Shown piece by piece: positions 52,163 through 59,879 of a stretch of 64,000 bases of DNA. The stretch's first letter is position 1. Every line of letters starts with the position of its first letter. The stretch lies in the NCBI GenBank assembly GCA_965230795.1, contig OZ246020.1:1550001-1614000 (forward strand), read 5' to 3'. Made by a program: the position numbers and the translations under genes. This stretch comes from PZPK01 sp965230795 (GTDB taxonomy: Bacteria; Pseudomonadota; Gammaproteobacteria; Pseudomonadales; Oleiphilaceae). The notes under the pieces were generated by a model, which was not told where the DNA came from, ran no database searches, and saw only the letters and a program-made list of their open reading frames with translations.

Positions 52163-52624
52163 CTAAAACCGATAACTCATTGCCACCTGGATACCATCTT
52201 CTTTAGGAGCGACTCTGACTTTTTTAGAGTTGATCTTTTTCCCTGTAATCTTTTCGATCGCCCATGAAGTTATAGCCATTCCATGCCAATAGACCATGTT
52301 CTTTTGGAAACGCTCACGTTTGGAGTATTTAGGCTTCTTGAGCTCCCAGGCATTGTATTGGGCCATACTTAAAAACGATGTTCCCATTATTATGCTCTGT
52401 GTTTCGTTCTCGCCCGCGGCAAAGGCGAGAGGAGAGAGTAGGGTGCATACCCAACCGTAACCCTCTGGATGAGAGGCTGCCGAGGCAGCGTTGGCGGCTA
52501 TGATCCCCTCCATTAGCGTGAACCCCAGTATGGCTTGTGGCAGGGAGAGTTCTTGCTTTTCTTGTCCGTTCGCCCAAGACGATGAACCAAAGAAAATCAC
52601 CACAATAAGAAAAATATGTTTCAT
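52163..52624 (-). CDS. Exported hypothetical protein of the island
   Basis: The ATG at 52622-52624 starts a signal peptide (MKHIFLIVVIFFGSSSWANG). The mature part of about 135 residues has two weakly hydrophobic segments (LPQAILGFTLMEGIIAANAASAA and YGWVCTLLSPLAFAAG). It ends in MSYRF, a C-terminal phenylalanine as in outer-membrane proteins. It lies 54 bases after the PspA-like gene on the same strand. No family is recognised. Confidence 0.6.
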   Translation of the reverse strand: MKHIFLIVVIFFGSSSWANGQEKQELSLPQAILGFTLMEGIIAANAASAASHPEGYGWVCTLLSPLAFAAGENETQSIIMGTSFLSMAQYNAWELKKPKYSKRERFQKNMVYWHGMAITSWAIEKITGKKINSKKVRVAPKEDGIQVAMSYRF

Positions 52625-52678
52625 ACAGACCTCATGAGAGTGTGAGACCCGGTGTTGCGGCCTCACAATTAGATGTTT

Positions 52679-53374
52679 TCAAGAAGGGAGACGGGATTTG
52701 TGCTTCAGCCGCTCAAGGACAGCTTGTGCATCATGTTTTCCAGAGCGTATACCGGCCGATTTGACGCGTTGGTCCAAATCTTCTCCTTCGAGAGATTGGT
52801 CCACAGCGAGTAGCGCGTTGTTCAATGTTTGGTTTCGATGCTGTCGCTCTTGAATCGAACGAAGAGATTCATTGAGTTCAGTCAAAGCGCCATTTAAGCC
52901 CACCTGGCTTTTGCCATAGTTAAAACCAGATAATCGTTGCATCTCATTTGCCTTCAAAAGAACAAGATGTTGCTGATGGTTCCGGGTGACTCTGACCGCG
53001 TTCTTCAGATCTTTCTCTGTCCGATCTTCTAGAGCGTGAAGCTGCGAAAGTCGGTTTCTCATACTGCCAAGCGCGTCTTCGTCTTCAGCGATTTGCTCTG
53101 CCAAGGCATGGGCGAGCTCTGTGTCTTTCTCCAGCGCTTCCAGAGTTTGGGATTCGCGTCTTACGATTTCTGCCTCCTTTTCCTCTATTGAATCTTGTAC
53201 GAGCGATATATCCGCTTTAATAGATGCCAGGTAATGTTTGCTCTGTTTGATCAGCGCTAAGGTCTCCCGTATTTCCTGCTCGAAGATCGGTATATCATTT
53301 CGGTTAATGAGCTCACGGACGGGCTCTTCCACTTTAGTTCGCATTAACAGTCTGAGTTTTGAATAGGTCGTCAT
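52679..53374 (-). CDS. PspA/IM30-like coiled-coil protein carried by the island
   Basis: A 231-residue, nearly all-helical protein. Its layout matches the PspA-like protein at 34159: an N-terminal helix, EQEIRETLALIKQSKHYLASI, long coiled coils, and a C-terminal DAQAVLERLKHK like DDILERLKSK in the chromosomal copy. Sequence identity looks low, so it is a diverged relative rather than a recent copy. It probably binds the inner membrane. It lies three bases after the YiaAB gene. Confidence 0.75.
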   Translation of the reverse strand: MTTYSKLRLLMRTKVEEPVRELINRNDIPIFEQEIRETLALIKQSKHYLASIKADISLVQDSIEEKEAEIVRRESQTLEALEKDTELAHALAEQIAEDEDALGSMRNRLSQLHALEDRTEKDLKNAVRVTRNHQQHLVLLKANEMQRLSGFNYGKSQVGLNGALTELNESLRSIQERQHRNQTLNNALLAVDQSLEGEDLDQRVKSAGIRSGKHDAQAVLERLKHKSRLPS

Positions 53375-53377
53375 GGT

Positions 53378-53647
53378 TTACTCCGAATACTCTTTCATTA
53401 GTTGTTGGGCTTTAGCATCTGAGATGCGGTTAATGAGTCTCTCGCTCTCGTGCTGATCACGCATGGTCTTTGATAGGGTGATTGTGCTGCTGACAAGGAA
53501 CAGTGCACACAAGGAAAAATAGGCCTTGACGATAAAGTCGATCGGGCTCAGAACTATACCGCCCAGCATCGCGCATAAAGCGATAGCGAAAGATGCTTTG
53601 ACGAAGAACAGCCATCCGGCTGAATTGCTTTGGATTTGTTCGTTCAT
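53378..53647 (-). CDS. YiaA/YiaB-family inner-membrane protein
   Basis: The ATG at 53645-53647 gives an 89-residue protein. Two transmembrane helices (WLFFVKASFAIALCAMLGGIV and VKAYFSLCALFLVSSTITLSK) match the YiaAB two-helix domain, followed by a charged helical tail. It is the first gene of a three-gene minus-strand unit with the PspA-like and exported proteins, divergent from the HTH regulator. Confidence 0.75.
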   Translation of the reverse strand: MNEQIQSNSAGWLFFVKASFAIALCAMLGGIVLSPIDFIVKAYFSLCALFLVSSTITLSKTMRDQHESERLINRISDAKAQQLMKEYSE

Positions 53648-53739
53648 GGTTGTGTTGTCTCCTCTAATTGACAGGTTTAAGGTATTTATATGCAGGACGT
53701 AATCCAACAAAAAGGAAAAATGGAGCGCTAGAAGCTACA

Positions 53740-53764
53740 ATAGGTATTGAAATACGATACCTAT
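53740..53764. promoter_or_regulatory. Perfect inverted repeat, probable operator of the island HTH regulator
   Basis: ATAGGTAT-N9-ATACCTAT is an exact 8-bp inverted repeat, 18 bases before the HTH gene start and about 95 bases upstream of the divergent YiaAB gene. The position fits autoregulation and control of the PspA-like unit. Confidence 0.6.
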
Positions 53765-53781
53765 GAGGCGATGAAGACAAT

Positions 53782-54531
53782 ATGGCGCAAACGACGACGA
53801 TGCTCCGGGCATTAAAGCGTCTTCTTAAGCGACACGGCTACCGGTATTCAGATGTAGCGAATACGCTCAAAATCAGTGAATCACGCGTGAAATACCTTTT
53901 TTCTCAGGAAGACTTTTCACTTAGACGCATAGACGCGATCTGTCAGATGATGGGGATAGAAATGAGTGATGTATTTGCCGAGATGAGAGAGTCGGAACAG
54001 ATCAAGTCACTCACTATGGAACAAGAAAGAGAACTAGTTTCAGACACGTCCCTATTGCTTGTGGCGAATAGTGTCCTGAATCTATGGAGCTTCGAAGACA
54101 TTGTTGGCACCTACAATTTTGAAGAAGCAGAGTTGATTCAGCATCTAGCGAAACTAGACCGTCTTAAGCTGATTCATTTGTTGCCAAAGAATCGAATCAA
54201 GCTACTTGTGGGACGCAATTTTAGTTGGATAAAGAATGGACCTATCAATCAGTTCTTTGAGGAGCAAGTGAGAAAAGAGTTCTTTGATTCGCGTTTCAAC
54301 GGGCCGGGAGAGAAACGCATGTTTTTGGTAGGGATGCTTTCCAGAGAATCGAATGCCATTTTTCAGAGGAAATTGAACAACCTCTCTGATGAATTTCATT
54401 CGTTGCACTATGAGGATGAAAAGCTACCCGTATCCGAACGTTTTGGAACCAGTGTTGTTGTGGGTATGAGGCTATGGGAGCCTGCGGAATTTGAAGCGCG
54501 AAGGAAAAATAAAGATGTTCGTGAATTCTGA
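53782..54531 (+). CDS. HTH (XRE-type) transcriptional regulator of the island
   Basis: A 249-residue protein with an N-terminal XRE-like HTH (LLKRHGYRYSDVANTLKISESRVKYLFSQEDFSLRRIDAICQMMG, about residues 13-57). A C-terminal domain of about 190 residues has a winged-helix-like part (EEAELIQHLAKLDRLKLIHLLPKNRIKLL) and no known ligand motif. It is divergent from the YiaAB/PspA unit with a perfect inverted repeat between them, so it probably controls that unit. Confidence 0.8.
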   Translation: MAQTTTMLRALKRLLKRHGYRYSDVANTLKISESRVKYLFSQEDFSLRRIDAICQMMGIEMSDVFAEMRESEQIKSLTMEQERELVSDTSLLLVANSVLNLWSFEDIVGTYNFEEAELIQHLAKLDRLKLIHLLPKNRIKLLVGRNFSWIKNGPINQFFEEQVRKEFFDSRFNGPGEKRMFLVGMLSRESNAIFQRKLNNLSDEFHSLHYEDEKLPVSERFGTSVVVGMRLWEPAEFEARRKNKDVREF

Positions 54532-54737
54532 CTCAATAGTTGCGCAAGATCTGTTGGTACATGTCGTGACTATAAATTTGTAGAAGCTTTTTTAGTCAGC
54601 AGTTGAAAGACTTTGAGCGAGTAATTTGACCGTTTGGTTTTTCCATTTTGAACTCCGACACAAGAGCGAAAACGCGAAAGTGCTAATCTTCTTCATGATA
54701 TTTTTGTCGGAAAACTGAAGCGGGAGTTTAGCAAAAC

Positions 54738-55499
54738 GTGAACAAGGGAATCGCAAATCTGATAAGGATCATTGTTTTTTTGGTGTTTGCCTGGGGATCA
54801 ACGTTGGCCTATGCGTCAAGCGAAAAGGGTGCAGACTCTGAGACGGAAACCGATCGAGCTGAAGCATTGGCTAACAAAAAAGCCTCGCTGGAAAAGCAGT
54901 ACGGAGCGCACGCAAATAAGGTTTCCAAAGAGTTTGTTTTGGAGCGTGATCAGGAGGGCATGAAAGGTTATTGCCGAACGAACACGAAGTCTGGCTTTAA
55001 ATACTGCAAAATTGAGGCATTGTTGGAGACAACGGTAGACGAATTGATGGGCATCAACACCGATCCTGAAGGCCTTAAGGAATGGATGACTACCGTGGCG
55101 TATTCTAATCAGATCGAGAGGCTGAGCGATACCAACTATGTGAATCATCTCCGCTATGATGTTCCATGGCCATTCCAAGACAGAGAGTCGGCGACCCGTT
55201 CCATTATCAAAGGATTCGGTAATGGAGGAAAAAGAATCGAATTCAAAACAGTCAAAAATGCCATCGATGTTTTGCCGAATAACGTGGAAATGGAGTTGGT
55301 CATCGGCTACTGGCAGTTTGAGCCAGTAGATCAAGGAGTGGTCAATGTTGAATATGCAACAATGGTAAATCCTGGGGGAAATCTAGAACCGATTTTCTAC
55401 AATCTCGAGGCATTGAATATTGCCTGGGAGACCATGAAAGGGTTGAAGCGAGTGATTGACAGCGGAAAGTATAAGAATCAGAGATTGGTTCGAAAGTAA
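54738..55499 (+). CDS. Exported START-domain (lipid-binding) protein
   Basis: A 253-residue protein with a signal peptide (IIVFLVFAWGSTLAYA, cleavage near residue 26), a charged linker, and a START/SRPBCC-like domain (about 70-250) with YVNHLRYDVPWPFQDRESATRS and NPGGNLEPIFYNLEALNIAWETMKGLKRVI. Such periplasmic START proteins could bind or move lipids. It follows the HTH gene by 206 bases on the same strand. With a PspA-like protein in the same island, a membrane-lipid role is plausible but inferred. Confidence 0.78.
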   Translation: MNKGIANLIRIIVFLVFAWGSTLAYASSEKGADSETETDRAEALANKKASLEKQYGAHANKVSKEFVLERDQEGMKGYCRTNTKSGFKYCKIEALLETTVDELMGINTDPEGLKEWMTTVAYSNQIERLSDTNYVNHLRYDVPWPFQDRESATRSIIKGFGNGGKRIEFKTVKNAIDVLPNNVEMELVIGYWQFEPVDQGVVNVEYATMVNPGGNLEPIFYNLEALNIAWETMKGLKRVIDSGKYKNQRLVRK

Positions 55500-55602
55500 T
55501 TTGTTTTTTGAACGTTTGTAATGACCTAGAGAACATACACACAACCGTATAGCACATTCAATAGTTTTACTCTGCACGCATTGCAGTTGAGGCTTCCATT
55601 AA

Positions 55603-56187
55603 TTAAAGATCTTCGATATTTTTTCTTAACTCAATCAGCTGATCAAATAGTTCCTCTCTGAGACATAGAGCTTTTGACTTTAGATCTTGCAATTCTTTTG
55701 TGTTCTCAAGGTCAACCGGATTAATCGGCGCGAGGGCTTTCCGAATGTGTTCAAATTTGTCAATGACGGGAGGTGAAAAATAGACTCTTACATACGCACC
55801 ATATTTGCTAATACCAGCACTTAAAGCACGGGCGTCGGCCGCCAGCTTTTGAATTTGCGATTCCGAGCGGTCAGGCGAATTCTTGATTAGAATAATTTTC
55901 TCACAATGATCTATAAACTGGGAAATTGTGGCGATTAGTTCAGAGGAAGATTCGATTTTTTTGTCAAAATATTTACTGCTTTGTTCGCTCTCAAATTTGA
56001 GTTGCCAATATTGGTAGTTTAAAACACCTAGTACCATCCCCGTGAATAGAACTAGGATTGATTTTTCGATCAACATTTTGCCGATTTCGTAAAATCTTTC
56101 ATCTGATTCGGAAAGCAGATCCGCAAACCTGTAAATTTGCGTTTTTATTCTAGAAAATTGAGCGTTTACCCTGTCAAATAGTGTCAT
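55603..56187 (-). CDS. Membrane-anchored hypothetical protein
   Basis: A 194-residue protein with an amphipathic N-terminal region, one transmembrane helix (ILVLFTGMVLGVLNYQYWQL, about residues 43-62) and a long helical soluble part with acidic and basic heptads. It is AT-richer than its neighbours, as expected of transferred DNA. It is convergent with the START gene. No family is recognised. Confidence 0.55.
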   Translation of the reverse strand: MTLFDRVNAQFSRIKTQIYRFADLLSESDERFYEIGKMLIEKSILVLFTGMVLGVLNYQYWQLKFESEQSSKYFDKKIESSSELIATISQFIDHCEKIILIKNSPDRSESQIQKLAADARALSAGISKYGAYVRVYFSPPVIDKFEHIRKALAPINPVDLENTKELQDLKSKALCLREELFDQLIELRKNIEDL

Positions 56188-56357
56188 ACTGGTTTCTCAA
56201 TTCTGTTTTGTTTGACCATCAAAAAATGATGACATTAGTGTTTTTCATTTAATCCAGTTATCCAAGAATATACAGATATACCGTGACCTCCCCCCGAAAA
56301 ATAGAACCATGACATGGATGAGATTTCCGGTTACTTTAGCCAAAAGGAAATCTCAAT

Positions 56358-56624
56358 ATGAAGAAAAAGCGTTACACAGAAGAACAGATCATTGGTGCGA
56401 TCAAAGAGCATGAGTCGGGCGTAAAAGTTGACGACATATGCCGCCGTATGAATATCTCCACGGGCACGTTTTACAACTGGCGGTCCAAGTATGCCGGCCT
56501 GGAAGTGAACGAAGCCAAGCGATTAAAAGAGCTGGAAACGGAGAATAACAAGCTCAAGAAACTGCTCGCGGAGAAGCTCTTAGAGAACGAGGCCATGAAA
56601 GATGTGCTCTCAAAAAAGTGGTAA
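56358..56624 (+). CDS. IS3-family transposase OrfA
   Basis: An 88-residue protein with an N-terminal HTH (TEEQIIGAIKEHESGVKVDDICRRMNISTGTFYNWRSKY) and a C-terminal leucine zipper (LKELETENNKLKKLLAEKLLENEAM). It ends at an A6G run (CAAAAAAG) suited to -1 frameshifting into orfB, which would make the OrfAB transposase. Confidence 0.92.
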   Translation: MKKKRYTEEQIIGAIKEHESGVKVDDICRRMNISTGTFYNWRSKYAGLEVNEAKRLKELETENNKLKKLLAEKLLENEAMKDVLSKKW

Positions 56625-57436
56625 AGCCTGCGAGCCGTAAAGGCATTGCGACTCATCTGGTCTCGGTACATCGACTGAGCGAGCGGCGCGCTTGTTGGCT
56701 TGCGAGTATTAGCCGAACAGCCTATCGCTATAACCCGATACCGCGGACGGATCAAGCGCTCAGAGCACGTTTGATTGAGCTTGCAGGCAAACATCAGGGA
56801 CTCGGTTATGAGATGCTGCATGGCATGCTCAGGAACGAAGGACTCGTCATCAACGAGAAGCGCACCTATCGGCTTTACAAGGAGGAAAACCTTCAGCTAC
56901 GTATCCGCAAGAGAAAGAAGCTGAAACGACCACGACAGCCTATCATGGTTCCGATTTACCCTAATGTCCGCTGGTCGATGGATTTTGTTTCAGACCAGCT
57001 TAGCAACGGGCGAAGGTTTCGCGTGCTGAATGTAAAAGACGATTATTCAAAGGAACTCATTGGTCAGCTGACAGCGTACTCGATTTCTGGCCAGCAGGTT
57101 GCCAGGTTCCTTGATCAGCTCATCGACCAACGTGCAGCACCGGACCAAATCACGTGTGATAACGGGACCGAGTTTACCTGCAAGGCGATGTTCTTCTGGC
57201 AGAAAGAATCAGGGGTAAAGCTGGCATTTATCCAGCCAGGAAAGCCAACACAAAATGCGTTTGTAGAAAGCTTGAACGGAAAATTTAGAAACGAGTGTCT
57301 CAACAGGCATTGGTTTCGGAGCTTGGACGAAGCGAAAGAAATCATCGATGAGTGGCGACACCATTACAACCATGAGCGACCACATAGCGCTCTAAATTTT
57401 ATGCCTCCGGCAGTGTTTGCAGCGAGGGCAGCATGA
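56618..57436 (+). CDS. IS3-family transposase OrfB (DDE integrase domain)
   Basis: A 272-residue rve-type catalytic subunit. The DDE residues are in WSMDFVSDQLSNG, ITCDNGTEFT and AFVESLNGKFRNECLN. It overlaps orfA by seven bases in the -1 frame. The coding region appears intact, so the element may be active. Confidence 0.93.
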   Translation: MVKPASRKGIATHLVSVHRLSERRACWLASISRTAYRYNPIPRTDQALRARLIELAGKHQGLGYEMLHGMLRNEGLVINEKRTYRLYKEENLQLRIRKRKKLKRPRQPIMVPIYPNVRWSMDFVSDQLSNGRRFRVLNVKDDYSKELIGQLTAYSISGQQVARFLDQLIDQRAAPDQITCDNGTEFTCKAMFFWQKESGVKLAFIQPGKPTQNAFVESLNGKFRNECLNRHWFRSLDEAKEIIDEWRHHYNHERPHSALNFMPPAVFAARAA

Positions 57437-57513
57437 TGGAAATTTCATCCAAAGCGTGGTTCTAAACAGGGGTGGAGGTCAAGTGGTGCCCAAGTAAAGC
57501 GGGAAGTCGAAAT

Positions 57514-57876
57514 ATGAAGCATTCTAATTTAGCTCCCAGAATACTTCGGGTTCGCGATGCCAGAAATTACTGTGGGATGTGCGAGCGATTGTTTAATCGG
57601 CTAATTAGGCCCTATCTCACTGAAATTGTGATCGGAATTCAGGGCGTTGGTTTTGATCGTATTGAATTGGATTGCGTACTGGAGGATTATATTCAGCGGT
57701 ACGGTCGCCCTCCTAAAGCGAGACTTGAGGAGAACGACAAATGCAGAAAAGAAAACAAGCAATTGCTGGCCTATACAAAAGGAAAGGTGTCTGGCACATC
57801 GACAAAACGATTGGTGGAGTCAGAATTTGCGAAAGCGCTAGAACGAGTAAAAAGGAAGAGGCCGAACGTTTCTTAG
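57514..57876 (+). CDS. Probable integrase-associated helper (excisionase-like) protein
   Basis: A 120-residue protein from ATG 57514. Its first 65 residues (APRILRVRDARNYCGMC then IVIGIQGVGFDRIELDCVLEDYI) resemble small proteins encoded just before tyrosine integrases, with an AlpA-like HTH character. Its 3' 136 bases overlap the integrase gene in another frame, which couples the two. A directionality role is inferred from position. The C-terminal part within the overlap may not be conserved. Confidence 0.6.
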   Translation: MKHSNLAPRILRVRDARNYCGMCERLFNRLIRPYLTEIVIGIQGVGFDRIELDCVLEDYIQRYGRPPKARLEENDKCRKENKQLLAYTKGKVSGTSTKRLVESEFAKALERVKRKRPNVS

Positions 57877-58865
57877 CAAAACGGATGGAAGAGCATCGTC
57901 TGGCAAGCGTTTATGGTGTGCGTCCCAAGCGGGTGTTCAGGCAGGCTGCGACATACTATTTGAATGAGCATGCTCACAAGAAGAGTATTGATCGTGATGC
58001 CCAAGACTTGAAGTTGCTTGATCCTTGGATAGGTGAACTTGAACTTCCGAAAATCCATGATGGAACGCTTAAAGCATTCATCGACGAAAGGAAAAAGCAG
58101 GGAGTAAAGTCTCTTACCGTTAGGCGAAGTCTAGCCGTGGTTCGAAGGATACTAAACCTAGCTGCGATGAAGTGGAGAGACGAATACGGTTTGACTTGGT
58201 TGGAAGCTCCGCCGATGCTGACTTTTCCTGATTGGGGGGATAGGAGAGAGCCTCACCCGATCACATGGGAAGAGCAAACATTATTCTTCGAAGCTCTGCC
58301 AGAGCATCTTCGTGAGATGTGTTTGTATAAGGTGAACACTGGCTGCAGGGAGCAAGAAGTGTGTCAGCTTCGTTGGGATTGGGAGTTTGAGATTCCAGAG
58401 TTAAACACATCTGTGTTCGTGCTTCCGGGCTCGTTAACTAAGAATAACAAGGAGCGTGTTGTGGTTCTTAACTCGGTCGCTCGGGCCGTCATTAATCGAC
58501 AGCGAGGTAAACATCCGGACCGGGTGTTTACCTATAAGGGAAGGCCCACCAATTCCATGAAGAATTCAAGTTGGAAACGAATTCGGAGTGAGCTGGGTTT
58601 GGAGGCGGTGAGATTACACGATCTTCGCCATACGGCAGGTCGCCGGTTAAGGGCGGCAGGGGTTTCTCTGGAGACCCGTAAAGATATATTGGGACATGAG
58701 GGTGGCAATATCACCACGCACTATTCGATGCCTGAAATTCAGGAGTTGATTGATGCGGTGGAGAAGATTGCATTTGAGCCAAAGCACTCAACGCCATCCC
58801 TTCGAGTAATTCGTATCGGGGGAATGTCCCGCAAAACTCCCGCAAGGGAAATAAAAAAGGCCTAG
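57741..58865 (+). CDS. int: Tyrosine recombinase/integrase of the tRNA-Met island
   Basis: A 374-residue integrase. An N-terminal arm-binding region (IAGLYKRKGVWHIDKTIGGVRI) and SAM-like core-binding domain precede the catalytic domain, which has Arg in NTGCREQEVCQLRW, HXXR in LHDLRHT, His in LGHEGG and the nucleophile Tyr in THYSMPE. All key residues are present, so it could be active. It ends 27 bases before the right tRNA fragment, the usual place for an integrase of a tRNA-targeting island. Confidence 0.93.
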   Translation: MQKRKQAIAGLYKRKGVWHIDKTIGGVRICESARTSKKEEAERFLAKRMEEHRLASVYGVRPKRVFRQAATYYLNEHAHKKSIDRDAQDLKLLDPWIGELELPKIHDGTLKAFIDERKKQGVKSLTVRRSLAVVRRILNLAAMKWRDEYGLTWLEAPPMLTFPDWGDRREPHPITWEEQTLFFEALPEHLREMCLYKVNTGCREQEVCQLRWDWEFEIPELNTSVFVLPGSLTKNNKERVVVLNSVARAVINRQRGKHPDRVFTYKGRPTNSMKNSSWKRIRSELGLEAVRLHDLRHTAGRRLRAAGVSLETRKDILGHEGGNITTHYSMPEIQELIDAVEKIAFEPKHSTPSLRVIRIGGMSRKTPAREIKKA

Positions 58866-58884
58866 CCGAATGGGCTAAGCCTTT
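58856..58884 (+). terminator. Hairpin after the integrase gene, possible bidirectional terminator
   Basis: AAAGGC-c-TAGCC / GGCTA-a-GCCTTT forms an 11-pair stem with one mismatch. On the minus strand it is followed by TTTTTT, as expected for the terminator of the tRNA side. The integrase stop codon TAG lies inside the stem. Confidence 0.55.
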
Positions 58885-58892
58885 GAATCTCG

Positions 58893-58937
58893 TGGTAGCA
58901 AGGGGCGGATTCGAACCGCCGACCCCAGCATTATGAG
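58893..58937 (-). other. attR: Right attachment site: second 45-bp tRNA-Met(CAT) 3' fragment
   Basis: Identical over 45 bases to 51809-51853. No tRNA 5' half follows it, so the tRNA gene is not restored here. That implies another element integrated next to it and places the intact tRNA-Met gene beyond the right window edge. Confidence 0.85.
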
Positions 58938-59132
58938 TAACACGGGTCTACGTAAGTAGTTGATTTATATAAAGCGGGATGCCGCGAACCATACCAACTA
59001 TCAACAACTAACGATAACCGCACATAACAAAATCACGCAGAATTAACGCAAGAGGTTTTAGCGCGAAGCATCGTTACAGGCGAATGCAGTGCCGCGGAAT
59101 GAGTTAAGCATCAGAGCCATGTTAGGTTTTAT

Positions 59133-59606
59133 TTAAGTCGCCCAGAAAATTTCTTGTAGATCTATATCTAAATCCGCATCCCTCGGTCGATCATTTACTG
59201 TTCCAGTAAATATAATCTTAGAGCCTACTTTCAGTTGATGAAGCAGTTTTAAGACCTGAGGCTCTTTGACATGTAAATCTATAACCGTGTCGTCGGATAT
59301 GACCTTTATTTTGTGATCAGACAAAGGGCTCTGTTCTTCGTATATAGCAGCCTTCCATGTAACGTTTTTTCCATTAAATTTTGCTGGTTCTCTGACGTTC
59401 TTTCTAATCAACTCAGGACTTAGCTCACTAAACTTAACTTGGCTAATATCCTTCAAGAGAATATGTTCTCCTATAACAAAGTGACGAATTTCAGATATAG
59501 ACGAAATCAAGCTTCCAGTACCAATGATAATGCCTGCAATCAATGCCACGGCCGCGATCGGTTTTATATTTAGCAACCGATTTACCATCTGTTCCTTTTT
59601 ATCCAT
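59133..59606 (-). CDS. Membrane-anchored OB-fold-like hypothetical protein
   Basis: A 157-residue protein. One N-terminal membrane segment (IAAVALIAGIIIGTGSLISS) precedes a small domain with strands VTWKAAIYEEQ, KIKVISDDTVIDLHV and GSKIIFTGTVNDRPRDADLDI, a pattern seen in OB-fold proteins such as those limiting small-molecule or nucleic-acid binding. An ACCTAAC attC-like motif lies eight bases after the stop. The function is unknown. Confidence 0.55.
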   Translation of the reverse strand: MDKKEQMVNRLLNIKPIAAVALIAGIIIGTGSLISSISEIRHFVIGEHILLKDISQVKFSELSPELIRKNVREPAKFNGKNVTWKAAIYEEQSPLSDHKIKVISDDTVIDLHVKEPQVLKLLHQLKVGSKIIFTGTVNDRPRDADLDIDLQEIFWAT

Positions 59607-59721
59607 AAGTAAAATCCCTCTTAGTCTGTTATCGAAACCAATAACTCCTAGCTTATAGGAGCATCATAAAAAGCCCGGAGCGTAGGCGATTCCTGTGCAG
59701 CCAATTGTTAGATTGCATATC

Positions 59722-59810
59722 TGACCTCCATCCCGGTTTAGAACCACGCTTTGGATGAAATTTCCATCAAGCTGCCTTGGCTGCGAACACAGCCGGAGGC
59801 AAAAAATTAG
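59722..59810. mobile_element. Remnant of an IS3-family element end
   Basis: From TGACCTCC on, this matches the reverse complement of the right end of the IS at 56284-57481 over about 85 bases (for example AGAACCACGCTTTGGATG), including part of the orfB 3' end, with scattered differences. The rest of that element is missing. It is a truncated relative, not the same copy. Confidence 0.75.
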
Positions 59811-59879
59811 AGAGCTGTGCGGACCCGCATGCAGGGTGTTGTGGGGACCGGGGGCTAGATACCCCCGGTTACCCGATTA
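59811..59879 (+). other. Possible 3' end of a group II intron (domains V-VI)
   Basis: The 69-base segment joins directly to the IS remnant. It contains a short stem (TGCGG/CCGCA) and an 8-bp hairpin ACCGGGGG/CCCCCGGT (59847-59869), and ends TTACCCGATTA. This resembles the end of bacterial group II introns as I remember them. No intron-encoded protein is present. The call is tentative. Confidence 0.35.

Larger units (their letters stand above)
56284..57481 (+). mobile_element. IS3-family insertion sequence
   Basis: About 1.2 kb with imperfect terminal inverted repeats: the left end starts TGACCTCCCCCC and includes AGAACCATG; the right end, read in reverse, starts TGACCTCCACCC and includes AGAACCACG. 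It contains orfA and orfB with the usual overlap. No clear target-site duplication flanks it. It sits just before the helper gene of the integrase. Confidence 0.85.
51854..58892. mobile_element. Integrative island in a tRNA-Met site (about 7 kb)
   Basis: The island is bounded by the identical 45-bp tRNA 3' fragments. It carries a tyrosine integrase next to the right boundary, a small helper gene overlapping the integrase, an IS3-family element, and cargo: a PspA-like protein, a YiaAB protein, an HTH regulator, a START-domain protein and three unknowns. Confidence 0.82.

Noticed and set aside
59040..59120. attC after the OB-like gene (ACCTAAC)
   Set aside because: R''-like motif only; the complementary GTTAGGT arm is not found at a suitable distance on the same strand.
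59640..59716. Second attC site (ATCTAACAATTGGCTGCAC on the minus strand)
   Set aside because: An R''-like start is present, but no matching R' arm could be paired; at most a decayed site.
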